DNA of 64,000 bases from Roseovarius litoreus (GTDB lineage: Bacteria; Pseudomonadota; Alphaproteobacteria; Rhodobacterales; Rhodobacteraceae), in the NCBI RefSeq assembly GCF_900142765.1, contig NZ_FRCB01000008.1, positions 119,104 through 183,103 on the forward strand, read 5' to 3'. Position 1 is the stretch's first letter. Every line of letters starts with the position of its first letter. Below, piece after piece: positions 36,005 to 45,083 of this stretch. The position numbers and the translations under genes were made by a program. Below the pieces are notes generated by a model that searched no databases, was not told the origin of the DNA, and worked only from the letters and a program-made list of their open reading frames with translations.

Positions 36005-36462
36005 ATGGACATGCGCGGCGAGGTTAAACACGCCGACGAAATCACCCCCAAGGACACAAACCAGACCGTGGCTCTGGATTTCATGACGTCCTTAATGCGG
36101 CAGGACATAAAAGCCTTTACGGACCTGTGGACCGATAACGCTATCTAGGACAACCCGTTCGAAAACCTCATGGACGTGCACGACATCGACGAGGTCTGGG
36201 AATGCAAGGAGAAGGTGCTCGAAGATTACAACGAGTCTATCCCTGTACGCCCGACCATTTATTTGAAATGCAGGCCCTAAATCGGACCCTCGATCCGGAT
36301 ATGATGATAGTGGAGGCGCGCGGCTGCTCGAAGGCGGCGGCCACAGGGAAGCTCCATGACAAGCCTTACGTCTTGGTCTTCTACATGCCCGATGGAAAGA
36401 TCGCGGTCGAGCGCGGGTACTTCAACCCGATGGTGACCCAACAAACCTTCGAAGACGACTGA
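36005..36462 (+). pseudogene. SnoaL-like (NTF2-fold) protein, pseudogene
   Basis: The frame from ATG 36005 matches the intact protein at 51281-51724 (FMTSLMRQDIKAFTDL against WFTSLMRQDLDAFADL). A TAG at 36146-36148 breaks it, and the C-terminal part (DPDMMIVEARGCSKAAATGKLHDKPYV) continues in another frame from about 36250. So there is at least one nonsense and one frameshift change. It is divergent from the P450 gene, and its loss may be compensated by the copy near 51.3 kb. Confidence 0.8.
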
Positions 36463-36572
36463 TCTTTCCAAAGGGCAGGCCCGAAGCGGCTTGCACCGCG
36501 CCACGGAACATCGCAGGGTATCCCACGATTAGCAAAGGACACCCGAATATGCGGGTTCCGGGGAGACCTGCG

Positions 36573-37091
36573 ATGGAAAAAGTCGGCGAAAACTCGGACG
36601 CGGTCAAACCCTCCACCCATCCTAAGGCTGCGCTTATCCTTCATGATTTCGTACCGTTCCTGCTGAACGAGGCGGCGGAAACGGTCGCGAAGCGCTTTTC
36701 GAGCTTCTACGTCGACCGCTACAGCATGACCCGCTCGCAATGGCGCGTGATGGCCAATCTCGGCCGGTTTGGCAAGCTGACGGCAACAGAGATAAGCCAT
36801 CACGGCCGCCTTGAAAAATCCGTGGTGTCGCGGGCGGTCTTCGCCATGGAAAAGCGCGGCTGGCTCACACGCCACGCCAAGGCGGGTGACCGGCGGGTGG
36901 AACTTCTGAGCCTCACTGGCGACGGGCAGGAAATCTACATGGTGCTCGTCCACGAGGCCAAGGCCTTTGATGACGAGCTGCGTAGTTTCATCGAAACTGC
37001 GCAAGTCGAAGGCTTCGTAGCCGTGCTGCGCCGCCTGAATGACGAGGCGGAGCTGCCAGCGCCACCCCGCACGGAAACTGGCAATTCCTAA
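36573..37091 (+). CDS. MarR family transcriptional regulator
   Basis: A 172-residue regulator. The winged helix-turn-helix spans about residues 50-120: MTRSQWRVMANLGRFGKL, LTATEISHHGRLEKSVVSRAVFAMEKRGWLTRH and the DRRVELLSLTGDG wing. The GGGGAGA site fits the ATG at 36573 better than the upstream ATG at 36549. It lies between the P450 gene and fahA and probably responds to an aromatic ligand and controls one or both. A second MarR protein of the island is at 55379. Confidence 0.9.
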   Translation: MEKVGENSDAVKPSTHPKAALILHDFVPFLLNEAAETVAKRFSSFYVDRYSMTRSQWRVMANLGRFGKLTATEISHHGRLEKSVVSRAVFAMEKRGWLTRHAKAGDRRVELLSLTGDGQEIYMVLVHEAKAFDDELRSFIETAQVEGFVAVLRRLNDEAELPAPPRTETGNS

Positions 37092-37106
37092 CCTATTGCG
37101 CCCCGA

Positions 37107-38423
37107 TCAGGCCTCTATTGCGGGCTGCACCAACCCTTCCGCCGAACCCAGCCCGATATATCGCTCACCATCGGCGCAATAGCCCCGGATGGTCACAAGA
37201 TCGCCATCCTCAAGGAAAGTCCGGGGCTCGCCATTGGGCAGCGTGAAAGGCGCCTTCCCGGCGCGCGACTTCTCCAGCAGGCAAGCGAGGCTGTTTTCAG
37301 TTGGGCCAGAAAGCGTGCCGCTGCCAAGCAGATCGCCCGGCAAGATCGGGCAGCCATTCGATGTCTGGTGCACGACAAGTTGCCAGATCGTCCAGTAGGC
37401 ATCTTTGAGCGTCGAGGTGCTCAGCACTGTGGGCGCCTCGCCCGCCGCGCGCATCTGCGCTGTCTGCAGAGTCACTTCCAGCTTCACGTCGATCTGCCCA
37501 CGCGAGCGCAGATCTGCGCGGTTCAGGTGCGGCAGAAGCGCCGGTTCGCCCTCGGGGCGCGTAAAGGGCGCGCGGAAGGGCTGGAGCGCGTCGAGGCTCA
37601 CCACCCAGGGCGAGAGCGTTGTGCGAAAGCTTTTGGAAAGAAACGGCCCAAGAGGCTGGTATTCCCAGCGCTGGATGTCTCGCGCCGTCCAGTCGTTGAG
37701 CACGCATAGGCCAAAGACGCTGTCTTCCACCTCCTCCATCGAAACCCGCGTGACGCCCTCCTTGGGAGCCGCGAGGAAGATGCCAAGCTCGGCCTCGTAA
37801 TCCAGCATCCGGCATGGTGCGAAGACAGGCTCTGCCGCGTCGAACTTGAGTTGGCCTGACGGCCGCACCAAGGGCGCGCCGCTCACCGCGACAGCCGAGG
37901 CACGGGCATCGTAGGCCACAGGGATGTAACGGAAATTAGGCAGTATCGGATTGTTGGGACGGAACTGTGCGCCGACATTGGTGGCGTGATAAAGCGAGGA
38001 GTAGAAATCCGAGAAATCGCCCACGTGGGCGGGCATCGCGTATTCGGCCTCAGCCTGTGGCACGAGGCAAGGCTCCAGAACCGCTGCCTCGCTTGCCCCC
38101 TCGCGGAGCGCCTCCGAGAGCGCCGCACGCAAGGCACGCCGCTGCGATACATCGAGCGCCATCACGTCATTTAGGAGTGGCTGGCCCAGCGCCGCCCTGC
38201 TTTCGGCATCGAGACCGGCGAAGGCCCCGGCGGCCAGGCCCGCCTGCATGTCGAGGATCATCTCACCGATCGCCACGCCGACGCGAAACGCATCGCCACT
38301 CCCCGCGCGGCGGAAGATGCCGTAGGGCAGGTTCTGGATCGGGAAATCGCAGCGCTCGGCATTGGCGCTTTCGACCCAACTCGCAAGGTTCAAATCGGTT
38401 GTCTGGTCTGGTTTCTGGCTCAT
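37107..38423 (-). CDS. fahA: Fumarylacetoacetase
   Basis: A 438-residue enzyme that splits fumarylacetoacetate into fumarate and acetoacetate, the last step of homogentisate breakdown. The long N-terminal domain (SWVESANAERCDFPIQNLPYGIF) and the catalytic domain (VGDFSDFYSSLYHATNVG near 135; DYEAELGIF near 215; NDWTARDIQRWEYQPLGPFLSKSF near 248) match the eukaryote-type enzyme in full length. The GTLSGPTENSLACLLE end is typical. It is 7 kb from maiA and hmgA, so the pathway is split within the island. Confidence 0.95.
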   Translation of the reverse strand: MSQKPDQTTDLNLASWVESANAERCDFPIQNLPYGIFRRAGSGDAFRVGVAIGEMILDMQAGLAAGAFAGLDAESRAALGQPLLNDVMALDVSQRRALRAALSEALREGASEAAVLEPCLVPQAEAEYAMPAHVGDFSDFYSSLYHATNVGAQFRPNNPILPNFRYIPVAYDARASAVAVSGAPLVRPSGQLKFDAAEPVFAPCRMLDYEAELGIFLAAPKEGVTRVSMEEVEDSVFGLCVLNDWTARDIQRWEYQPLGPFLSKSFRTTLSPWVVSLDALQPFRAPFTRPEGEPALLPHLNRADLRSRGQIDVKLEVTLQTAQMRAAGEAPTVLSTSTLKDAYWTIWQLVVHQTSNGCPILPGDLLGSGTLSGPTENSLACLLEKSRAGKAPFTLPNGEPRTFLEDGDLVTIRGYCADGERYIGLGSAEGLVQPAIEA

Positions 38424-38536
38424 AATCTATCCTCTCTGGTTGTCTGAAAACCAAAGCGCAGGGCCTCGGTGGATACGGCAATTGGTCAGAACATGGAGCC
38501 GGGCGAAACTACTGGAAATCCCATGCGAGGGGGACT

Positions 38537-38785
38537 AGGGACTGTTGAGTTTAGGATTCCTATTTGGTTTGCTTTCTGGTTGAGGGTTGCAAACAGGGGA
38601 GAGCAGCCTTGATCCGGCGTGCCTTGACCGACGCCCATTGGGCGATCATCGAACCCTTCTGCCTTGAAAAGCACACTGATCCTGATCAGACTGGAGGCGC
38701 TCCGCGGTTGTTCATGGAAGCGATCTTGTGGATTGTGCGGACAGGCACACAGTGGCGTGAATTGCCTGCCGAGTATGGGCATCCG
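38537..38785 (+). mobile_element. IS5-family transposase N-terminal remnant
   Basis: The plus strand encodes ALTDAHWAIIEPFC, then GGAPRLFMEAILWIVRTG, TQWRELPAEYG, the N-terminal end of IS5-family (IS427-type) transposases. The GGGACTGTTGAG-like sequence near 38537 resembles the left inverted repeat of that subgroup. Similarity stops at about 38785, just before the SDR stop codon, so the element was cut off there. No start codon in the usual place remains (TTG). Confidence 0.75.
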
Positions 38786-38803
38786 CCGGCGCGGACCGCG
38801 AGT

Positions 38804-39568
38804 TCAGCCGATGAAAAGCCCGCCATTCACGTCGATCGTAGCGCCTGTCACGTATCCGGCGTCGATGGAGGCAAGGTAGGCGGCGGCGGCGGCCACTTCC
38901 TCGGGTCCGCCCACACGCCTTAGAGGAATGGCGTCAAGCATCCGATACTTGGTGCCCCCCTCCGCGTCGCCTGTGGCCTTGGCAAGCATGGGCGTGTCGA
39001 TGGCTCCCGGCGAGATGCAATTGACCGTGATCCCTGCCTCCGCCAGATCCCGCGCAGCGGTGCGCACAAGCCCCAGAACAGACCCCTTCGATGCGGAATA
39101 GGCGGTGCCGGATTGCAGCCCGCCGGTCTGTGCCACGACCGAGGTAACCGCGATGACGCGCCCGTGCTCAACGGGCCGCTCGGCCCTGCAGCGCGCATAT
39201 TCGCGCAGGCAAAGGAAGGTGCCCAGCGCATTGATCCGGTTGACCTTCTCCCACTCCTCTACTGTCGTATCGATGAGCCGGACACCAGAGGCCATCCCCC
39301 CTCTCCCCAGCGTGCCCGCGAAATGAGCGAGCACATCCACGAGGGCGATCTCCGCCTCAATCCGCGCGAAAGTGCCGGCAACCTCCGCCTCGTCGCTTAC
39401 ATCGAGCCGAAGCCCCACGTGCCCATGCCCATCGAGGGATTGCGCAACGCCCTCGCAAGCCCTCTCATCGAGGTCGCTCACCACCACACGCATCCCATCT
39501 GCGGCGAGCCGTCGTGCCGTTGCCAGACCCAAGCCGCTGGCCGCACCCGTCACAAGTGCCAATCGCAT
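38804..39568 (-). CDS. Short-chain dehydrogenase, 3-oxoacyl reductase-like
   Basis: A 254-residue SDR. TGAASGLGLATA near residue 7 binds the cofactor; the catalytic Ser is in TSVVAQTGG near 140 and the Tyr/Lys pair in YSASKGSVLG near 155, with PGAIDTP after it. The ATG at 39568 was preferred because AAAGGAAAA sits just upstream, while the start at 39583 has none. It is just downstream of the acyl-CoA ligase gene and could oxidise or reduce a beta-hydroxy or beta-keto side chain. The IS5 fragment abuts its stop codon. Confidence 0.9.
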   Translation of the reverse strand: MRLALVTGAASGLGLATARRLAADGMRVVVSDLDERACEGVAQSLDGHGHVGLRLDVSDEAEVAGTFARIEAEIALVDVLAHFAGTLGRGGMASGVRLIDTTVEEWEKVNRINALGTFLCLREYARCRAERPVEHGRVIAVTSVVAQTGGLQSGTAYSASKGSVLGLVRTAARDLAEAGITVNCISPGAIDTPMLAKATGDAEGGTKYRMLDAIPLRRVGGPEEVAAAAAYLASIDAGYVTGATIDVNGGLFIG

Positions 39569-39614
39569 TGCTTTTCCTTTCACGTTCCGGCAGGCTCTCG
39601 GCCCGCCGAGGCTC

Positions 39615-41117
39615 TCAGCGGTTCAACTCGTCGCGCAGGGCACGCTTGAGAACCTTCCCATAGTTGTTCTTCGGCAACTCATTGCGGAACTCATATCTCT
39701 TTGGACGCTTGAACCGGGCAATCCGCGCGTTGCACAACGCATCGAGATCTGCGGCACGGGGCATCTCGCCGTCTCGCACAACCAGTACTGCCACCACGAT
39801 CTCACCCCATTCGTCGTCCCTGACGCCCACGACGCAAGCCTCCTCCACCTGCGGATGTGTCAGCAGCACTTCCTCCACCTCTCGCGGATAGACATTGGTG
39901 CCACCTGTCACGATCATGTCCTTGGAGCGGTCACGCAAGGTCAAAAGCCCGTCTTCGTCTAACGCGCCCATGTCGCCCGTCCAGAGCCAGCCGTTGCGTA
40001 GGCTCTCGGCCGTGGCGGCCTCGTTTTGCCAGTAGCCCGCCATCACGACATCGCTGCGGCAAATCACCTCCCCCACCTCGCCGCTGGGCACCGCCTTGCC
40101 AGACGCGTCGACCACCGCCACCTCAACACCGCTGCGCGCATAGCCTACGGAGCCTAGCACACGGTCTGGCGCGTCCTTGTAGTCCCCTCGCCGCAGGCCG
40201 GTGATGGTCATCGGCGTCTCGCCCAGCCCATAGATCTGAACGAAGACCGGCCCCAGAACCGCGATGGACCGCTTGATTTCCTCCAGATACATCGGCCCGC
40301 CGCCATAAATTACAGTCTTGAGGTTCGCAGGCCTAGGCGCACCAGCCTCCACTGCGCGGCGGAGCCGCTGGACCATAGTGGGCGCGAAGAAGACAGAACA
40401 CGCGGGGTGCACCCCGCAAAGATCCAGAAACTCGCCCGGCTCGAACCCGCCAGATGCCGGGATTACCTGCCGCGCGCCGCGCGCTACATAGGCAGGTATG
40501 TAGAGGCCCGAGCCGTGAGACATGGGGGCGGGATGCAAAAGGCTAGTGCCTGGGTCCGGGTCGTCCATATCGGCGAGATGGGCAAGTGTGAGCGCCATCA
40601 GATTGCGATGGCTCAGCATCGCGCCCTTCGGCCTCCCGGTGGTACCGGAAGTAAAGAAGAGCCAGGCAAGCGTGGTTGGGTCCGATGGCATCTCGCCTTC
40701 CCATTCCGCGCCGAAGAGCGCCTCGTATGCTGCGCTGCCGATCTGGATGACATCCGCCGTCACGCCGCCTTCGATGGCGAGGAGGCCCGGGGCGAGCTTT
40801 CGCGAGACAAAGAGCGCGCGCGACCCGGAGTCTTGCAGAATCGGCGCCACCTCCTGCGCGTTGAGCTTGCCATTGATCGGCGCCACTGCCATCCCGGCGG
40901 CCCATATACCGAAGAGCAATTCCACGTAATCCGGGCAGTTCTCGCTGAAGATCGCGATCCGGTCGCCGGGCTCGAAGCGGGCGCGCAGGCCAGCAGCGAG
41001 CCGGAGCGCGCGGCTGCGCAGTCCAGCATAGCTGCGCACTTGCTCGGTGCCGAGAAAGACAGCGCCTGCGTCCGGGTGGCGCCGGGCTGTCTTGTCTAGA
41101 AGAGAGAAGAGGGTCAT
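39615..41117 (-). CDS. Acyl-CoA/aryl-CoA synthetase (AMP-forming)
   Basis: A 500-residue member of the acyl-adenylate enzymes that activates a carboxylic acid with CoA and ATP. The P-loop-like motif TSGTTGRPKGAML near residue 158, the YGLGETPM motif near 297, and GWLWTGDMG and the C-terminal lysine loop (KNNYGKVLKR near 490) are complete. It resembles the medium-chain and aryl-CoA ligase group. Together with the thiolase at 56866 and the SDR downstream, it suggests side-chain shortening of an imported aromatic acid. The substrate is inferred. Confidence 0.9.
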   Translation of the reverse strand: MTLFSLLDKTARRHPDAGAVFLGTEQVRSYAGLRSRALRLAAGLRARFEPGDRIAIFSENCPDYVELLFGIWAAGMAVAPINGKLNAQEVAPILQDSGSRALFVSRKLAPGLLAIEGGVTADVIQIGSAAYEALFGAEWEGEMPSDPTTLAWLFFTSGTTGRPKGAMLSHRNLMALTLAHLADMDDPDPGTSLLHPAPMSHGSGLYIPAYVARGARQVIPASGGFEPGEFLDLCGVHPACSVFFAPTMVQRLRRAVEAGAPRPANLKTVIYGGGPMYLEEIKRSIAVLGPVFVQIYGLGETPMTITGLRRGDYKDAPDRVLGSVGYARSGVEVAVVDASGKAVPSGEVGEVICRSDVVMAGYWQNEAATAESLRNGWLWTGDMGALDEDGLLTLRDRSKDMIVTGGTNVYPREVEEVLLTHPQVEEACVVGVRDDEWGEIVVAVLVVRDGEMPRAADLDALCNARIARFKRPKRYEFRNELPKNNYGKVLKRALRDELNR

Positions 41118-41163
41118 CTGGGTAATGCTTCGTGTGGTTTCTGGGAATGGGCCGCGCGCGTGC

Positions 41164-41195
41164 CGGCCCGGTCTTCATCATGTAGAGCCGGGCCG
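41164..41195. terminator. Hairpin between dctM and acyl-CoA ligase genes
   Basis: Perfect eight-base arms (cggcccgg and ccgggccg) with a 16-base loop lie between the TRAP permease stop and the ligase start on the minus strand. It may mark the end of the TRAP transcript. No T-run is visible. Confidence 0.45.
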
Positions 41196-41316
41196 CGTGC
41201 CGCTTCCCGCCGCCGAAAACGAGGCGAACTCGAGGAAGTAAATGGCGGCGGAGTGCGACCTGCTTGCACCGGCTTCTCCAGCGGCTTTTCCGTCTGTGCG
41301 CAAGCTCGTGGCTCCG

Positions 41317-42612
41317 TCAATCAAAGAGCAGGCCCGGCAGGAAGAGGGCAAGCGTCGGGAAGGCAACGATGATTGCCACGCGGCAGAGATCGGCAACGAT
41401 GAAGGGAATGACGCCCTTCATAATCGTCAGGATCGGCACTTCCGGCGCCACCGAGCGCATCACGAAGAGGTTCACGCCAATGGGCGGGGTAATTAGGCCC
41501 AGCTCGCACAGGATTACTAGAAGGATGCCGAACCAGACAGGATCGTAGCCCAGCCCGATCACCACTGGAAAGAGCAGCGGCACCGTGAGCAGGATCATCG
41601 ATAGCGACTCCATCAGCATACCGAGCACGATGTAGATCGCGCAGATCATCAGTATCACCGAGAAGGGCGCGAGACCCGAATTAGTCACAAGATCAAGCAG
41701 CCCCTTGTGCGCGCCTGAGTAGTTCAGGAACTCGGTGAAGAGGCCCGCTCCGATCACCAGCACGATCAGAATGGCGGTTGTCCGCGTTGTGTCGAGCAGG
41801 ATCTCGTAGAGCCTCTTGAGGGTCAGCTTGCGGCGCGCAACGGCAATAACGAAGGCACCGAAGGCACCGAACCCGGCGGCTTCCGTTGCTGTGAAGAAGC
41901 CCGAATAGATGCCGCCGATGACGCCCATGAAGAGCAGCGTTGCCGCCCAAATGCCGCGCAGGCTGTTGAGCCGTTCGGCCCAAGAGGCCTTTTCGGCGGG
42001 CGGTGCGTAATCGGGACGGCGGAAGACGGCCCAGCGCACTGCGAACAGATAGAGCAAGATGCCAACCAGGCCTGGCAGGAAGCCCGCCGCGTAGAGCTTG
42101 CCAATATGGGTTTCGGTGATGACCCCGTAAATCACTAGCAAAATGCTCGGCGGAATGAGAATGCCCAGCGTTGCGCCCGCGGCAATGGAGGCGGTGGAGA
42201 GGCCGTCGTGATAGCCGTAATGGCGCATCGAGGGCAGCGCGACCTTGCCCATGGTCACCACAGTGGCCACGCTCGAGCCGCAGATCGAGGCGAAGCCGCC
42301 ACTGGCGAGCACTGTCGACATGGCCAGTCCGCCGCGCCGGGCGCCTAGGAAAGATTGGGCCGACCGGTAGATTTCCTTCGACACCCCTGTGCCCGCAACA
42401 AGGTTGCCCATGAGCACGAAGAGCGGCAAGACGGCGAATTCGTAGACCATGATGCTGTCGCGCGTTGTCATCGCGGCCATGGTGCCTGCAGATTTCCAGC
42501 CTACTAGGTAGCCGAAGCCCACCATGCCCACGACGCCCATCGCCAGTGCGATCGGGATGCGCAGGAAGATCAGCAGGAAGGTGCAAGCGAAACCGATTAG
42601 AGCGATTGTCAT
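41317..42612 (-). CDS. dctM: TRAP transporter large permease DctM
   Basis: A 431-residue permease of about twelve helices. DctM-family motifs are present: LRIPIALAMGVVG near residue 18, the VYEFAVLPLFVLMGNL region near 55, and PPSILLVIYGVITE near 151, with TPPIGVNLFVM near the end. It works with the DctQ and DctP genes just upstream to import, by family, an organic acid driven by sodium. Confidence 0.95.
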   Translation of the reverse strand: MTIALIGFACTFLLIFLRIPIALAMGVVGMVGFGYLVGWKSAGTMAAMTTRDSIMVYEFAVLPLFVLMGNLVAGTGVSKEIYRSAQSFLGARRGGLAMSTVLASGGFASICGSSVATVVTMGKVALPSMRHYGYHDGLSTASIAAGATLGILIPPSILLVIYGVITETHIGKLYAAGFLPGLVGILLYLFAVRWAVFRRPDYAPPAEKASWAERLNSLRGIWAATLLFMGVIGGIYSGFFTATEAAGFGAFGAFVIAVARRKLTLKRLYEILLDTTRTTAILIVLVIGAGLFTEFLNYSGAHKGLLDLVTNSGLAPFSVILMICAIYIVLGMLMESLSMILLTVPLLFPVVIGLGYDPVWFGILLVILCELGLITPPIGVNLFVMRSVAPEVPILTIMKGVIPFIVADLCRVAIIVAFPTLALFLPGLLFD

Positions 42613-42615
42613 GTC

Positions 42616-43227
42616 TCAGCCCTCGCCCTTCCGGCCCACGACGGGTTTCGCCTGCTCTGCTTCGGGCTCGTCATCGGACTGGGTGAGAAGCTCGGCTGTT
42701 TTCATCTCCGCCGAAACCGGCGTAGTGGCGTGACGCAAAAGCGAGGCCGCGAAAGTGAGTGCCGTGGCACCGGCGAGGATCGACATACCGTAGAAGATCG
42801 GCTCGAGAGGGATGTAGAGCGAGACGGTGGCGTCGTTGAAGCGCCCTGCCCGTTCGCCCAAGCCCCAGAGCCGCCAGCCGATCACCCCGAAGAGCACCGC
42901 CCCGATCACCGACGTAAGGATCTGTTGCACGACACTAAGCAAGCGGCTCTTGAGCATGTCGACGAGGTCAACCGCGATATGGTCCTGCCGCCACGACACG
43001 CTGGGTAGCATCAGAAGCACCATCGTGGCCAGGAAGATCTGCGTAAGCTCCGGCGCGCCCGGCAACGGACGATTGAGAAAATTCCGGCCGATCACGTCTA
43101 CGAAGGTGATGATCATCAGCGCGAAGAGCAAAACCGACGCAAGGTTGCCGGCGGCGTGTTCCAATCGTCTGAACAAGGTCTTTCTCCAGTCTTTCTCGAG
43201 TGTGTTGTTCGGCAAAGCGCGTGTCAT
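42616..43227 (-). CDS. dctQ: TRAP transporter small permease DctQ
   Basis: A 203-residue protein with four helices, matching DctQ: AAGNLASVLLFALMIITFVDVIGRNFLNRPLPGAPEL near residue 25, and the WRQDHIAVDLVD motif near 75. The ATG at 43227 has a GAGGGGGC site; an in-frame start at 43275 would overlap the hairpin and lacks one. It lies four bases before the DctM start. Confidence 0.9.
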   Translation of the reverse strand: MTRALPNNTLEKDWRKTLFRRLEHAAGNLASVLLFALMIITFVDVIGRNFLNRPLPGAPELTQIFLATMVLLMLPSVSWRQDHIAVDLVDMLKSRLLSVVQQILTSVIGAVLFGVIGWRLWGLGERAGRFNDATVSLYIPLEPIFYGMSILAGATALTFAASLLRHATTPVSAEMKTAELLTQSDDEPEAEQAKPVVGRKGEG

Positions 43228-43265
43228 GGCGCGCCCCCTCACAGGGCGCGGCGCTGCGCATGCGT

Positions 43266-43293
43266 GAGGATGCAAAGTTTTCTCCGCATCCTC
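43266..43293 (-). terminator. Intercistronic hairpin between dctP and dctQ
   Basis: Perfect eight-base arms (gaggatgc and gcatcctc) with a 12-base loop lie after the dctP stop and before the dctQ start. It is the third receptor-to-permease hairpin in the window. Confidence 0.6.
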
Positions 43294-43307
43294 TTTTGAT
43301 GGTGCCG

Positions 43308-44345
43308 TTACGATTCTTCTTCGATCCGGCGAAGCTCTTCGTAATAGTGCTGCAGGACTTCCTCGGGGTTCTCAAGGCCAGCCGCCCTCGCGCGCTGGTA
43401 CCAGTCATCTGTGATCGGCGTGAGAATCTCACCAAATTGGGCCTCCACTTCGGGCGTGGCATAGGTGATCGTGTACCCGTTCTCCTTGAAGATTTCGATC
43501 GCCTTAAGGTCGTCCGCCGCGTGGGTTTTGCTGAACCTGTCGGCTAGCACTTCGCCCGAGATGGCCATGATCGCTTCCTGGTCGGCGGGCGAAATTTCAG
43601 CCCACTTGTCCTCGTTGATCCCGATGATCTGACCCGCGTTGGCCAGCCCGCCCGTAAGGATGAACACATGATCGTGTACATCAACACCGTTGAAGTTCGT
43701 CACGGTGTTGAGCAGGGTCGTTTGCCCATCGATCGTACCGGCCGCCAGCATCTCGCGCACTTCGGCGGAAGACTTGTGGATCGGCACGACGCCCAGCAGC
43801 TCATAGGCGGCAGTCAGCGTGGCGCCTGTGGTGCGCATCTTCAAGCCACGCATGTCCTCCGGGTTCTCGATTTTGACACCCTTGGTCGCCGGCTGGAGCG
43901 GGGTCTGAACATGTGCGGTAAGTTCAACTACGCCTGGGAAGACATCCATCTTGCCCTTGATGAACTTCTCGTATGTCCGATAGTATGCCAAACTGAAGTT
44001 CTCGGGTTTGCCTGGCGCGCCTGCGAGTTCTGCGAACTCCATCGGAACAAATCGTCCGGGTGTGTAGACAAGCGAAATGTATGCCATATCCGCGAGGCCT
44101 TCGGCCACCACATCATATTGGCCGACCACCGAGCCCACCGTTTTCGGCAGAACCTCAACAACAACGCGGCCCTCGGTTACCCTCTCAATTTCTGCAAACC
44201 AAGGCTCGATGACCTGATCATAGGGCGGATAGCCGGGCGGCAGCCACTTCGAATAGCGGATAGTGACATCCGCGGCGCATACCGCCGTTGTGCCTACAAC
44301 CAGCGCCACAGCGGCTGCGAAACTTTTTCTTGCAAGTGAATTCAT
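43308..44345 (-). CDS. dctP: TRAP transporter substrate-binding protein DctP
   Basis: Periplasmic receptor of 345 residues with a signal peptide to about residue 24 (MNSLARKSFAAAVALVVGTT..., cut near VCA). The mature protein starts [16 protein letters not shown] and shows the DctP pattern (MRGLKMRTTGAT near 158, DGQTTLLNTVTNF near 200). The GGGAGAAGGAT site supports the ATG at 44345; a longer frame from 44480 has none. The 208-base leader covering the signal peptide and 5' region is duplicated at 48335-48542. It likely captures the aromatic acid of the island. Confidence 0.92.
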   Translation of the reverse strand: MNSLARKSFAAAVALVVGTTAVCAADVTIRYSKWLPPGYPPYDQVIEPWFAEIERVTEGRVVVEVLPKTVGSVVGQYDVVAEGLADMAYISLVYTPGRFVPMEFAELAGAPGKPENFSLAYYRTYEKFIKGKMDVFPGVVELTAHVQTPLQPATKGVKIENPEDMRGLKMRTTGATLTAAYELLGVVPIHKSSAEVREMLAAGTIDGQTTLLNTVTNFNGVDVHDHVFILTGGLANAGQIIGINEDKWAEISPADQEAIMAISGEVLADRFSKTHAADDLKAIEIFKENGYTITYATPEVEAQFGEILTPITDDWYQRARAAGLENPEEVLQHYYEELRRIEEES

Positions 44346-44457
44346 ATCCTTCTCCCTCTTACAGTTCATTCGATGTTCGTCGGAAACTCGCTTGCAAATG
44401 GTGCCACCTCGCCTTTGTCTCGTAAGTCCCCGGGCCGAGGGACACGCATTTGTTTCA
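44250..44457 (-). repeat. 208-bp duplication, copy A (dctP leader)
   Basis: Contains the first 32 codons of dctP plus 112 bases upstream of it. It aligns without gaps to 48335-48542, with about 17 differences. It includes the ribosome site and a GTCCC...GGGAC inverted pair at 44427-44444, so it may carry promoter or leader control elements. Confidence 0.9.
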
Positions 44458-44519
44458 GGTGCTTGTAGTTTGTGGCACACTCTAAATTTTCGAAAGATTT
44501 TCTGCTAGGATCGAAGGAA

Positions 44520-45083
44520 GACCAATCGAAAGGCGCCGGCCACGTGATACGGCACTAAACCCAAAACAGACAATTGCCGAAATCAACGGGCGTCCTGTGA
44601 GATTTTATTTGTTTCTGAAGGGTCGAGGGCCAAAAGATCACGTACATCAACTTATATCGATGATTGGCCTTGATCCAATGCAGTATACCGATCGTGCTAA
44701 GTCAAAGTTGTCCTGCGGTCAGAAACAACGCGTAGGAATAGCCCGTGCGCTCGCAGCCAAAACTGACCTGTCGATCTGCGACGAGATGACAAGTGCTCTA
44801 GATCAAATTGTCGCTTGAGGCATTCTGAAACTGCTGGTTAAGCTGCAAAGCCACCTGAGCTTGACGTATATGTTTATCACGCATGGTATCGCAACAGAGA
44901 AGGCGATAGCCGACAGTGTTGTTTTGACGCTGTACGGAAAGAACGCTGGACAAAACTAGAAGTCGCAGTTTTTCAAAGCAATACACCAGCCCACACAAAC
45001 CTTCTTTTGTCGTCGGTTCTTCAGATGGACCCGGCTTGGCTTAACGGCGTGTTGGAAGGACGCTCTGGTATCAGGATGTATTG
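44520..45083 (+). pseudogene. Oligopeptide ABC transporter ATPase fragment (DppF-like), pseudogene
   Basis: The plus strand encodes the second half of a DppF/OppF-type ATPase: DTALNPKQTIAEI, LSCGQKQRVGIARALAAK near 44710, SICDEMTSALDQIVA, then MFITHGIATEKAIADSVV, and a distinctive end NLLLSSVLQMDPAWLNGVLEGR. A TGA at 44816 and a TAG at 44957 interrupt it, and the C-terminal part is frameshifted after about 44975. The Walker A half is absent. It is not functional. Confidence 0.85.

Noticed and set aside
44597..44818. Short functional-looking ABC ATPase ORF
   Set aside because: It lacks Walker A and continues past stops in the same and another frame; treated as a pseudogene.
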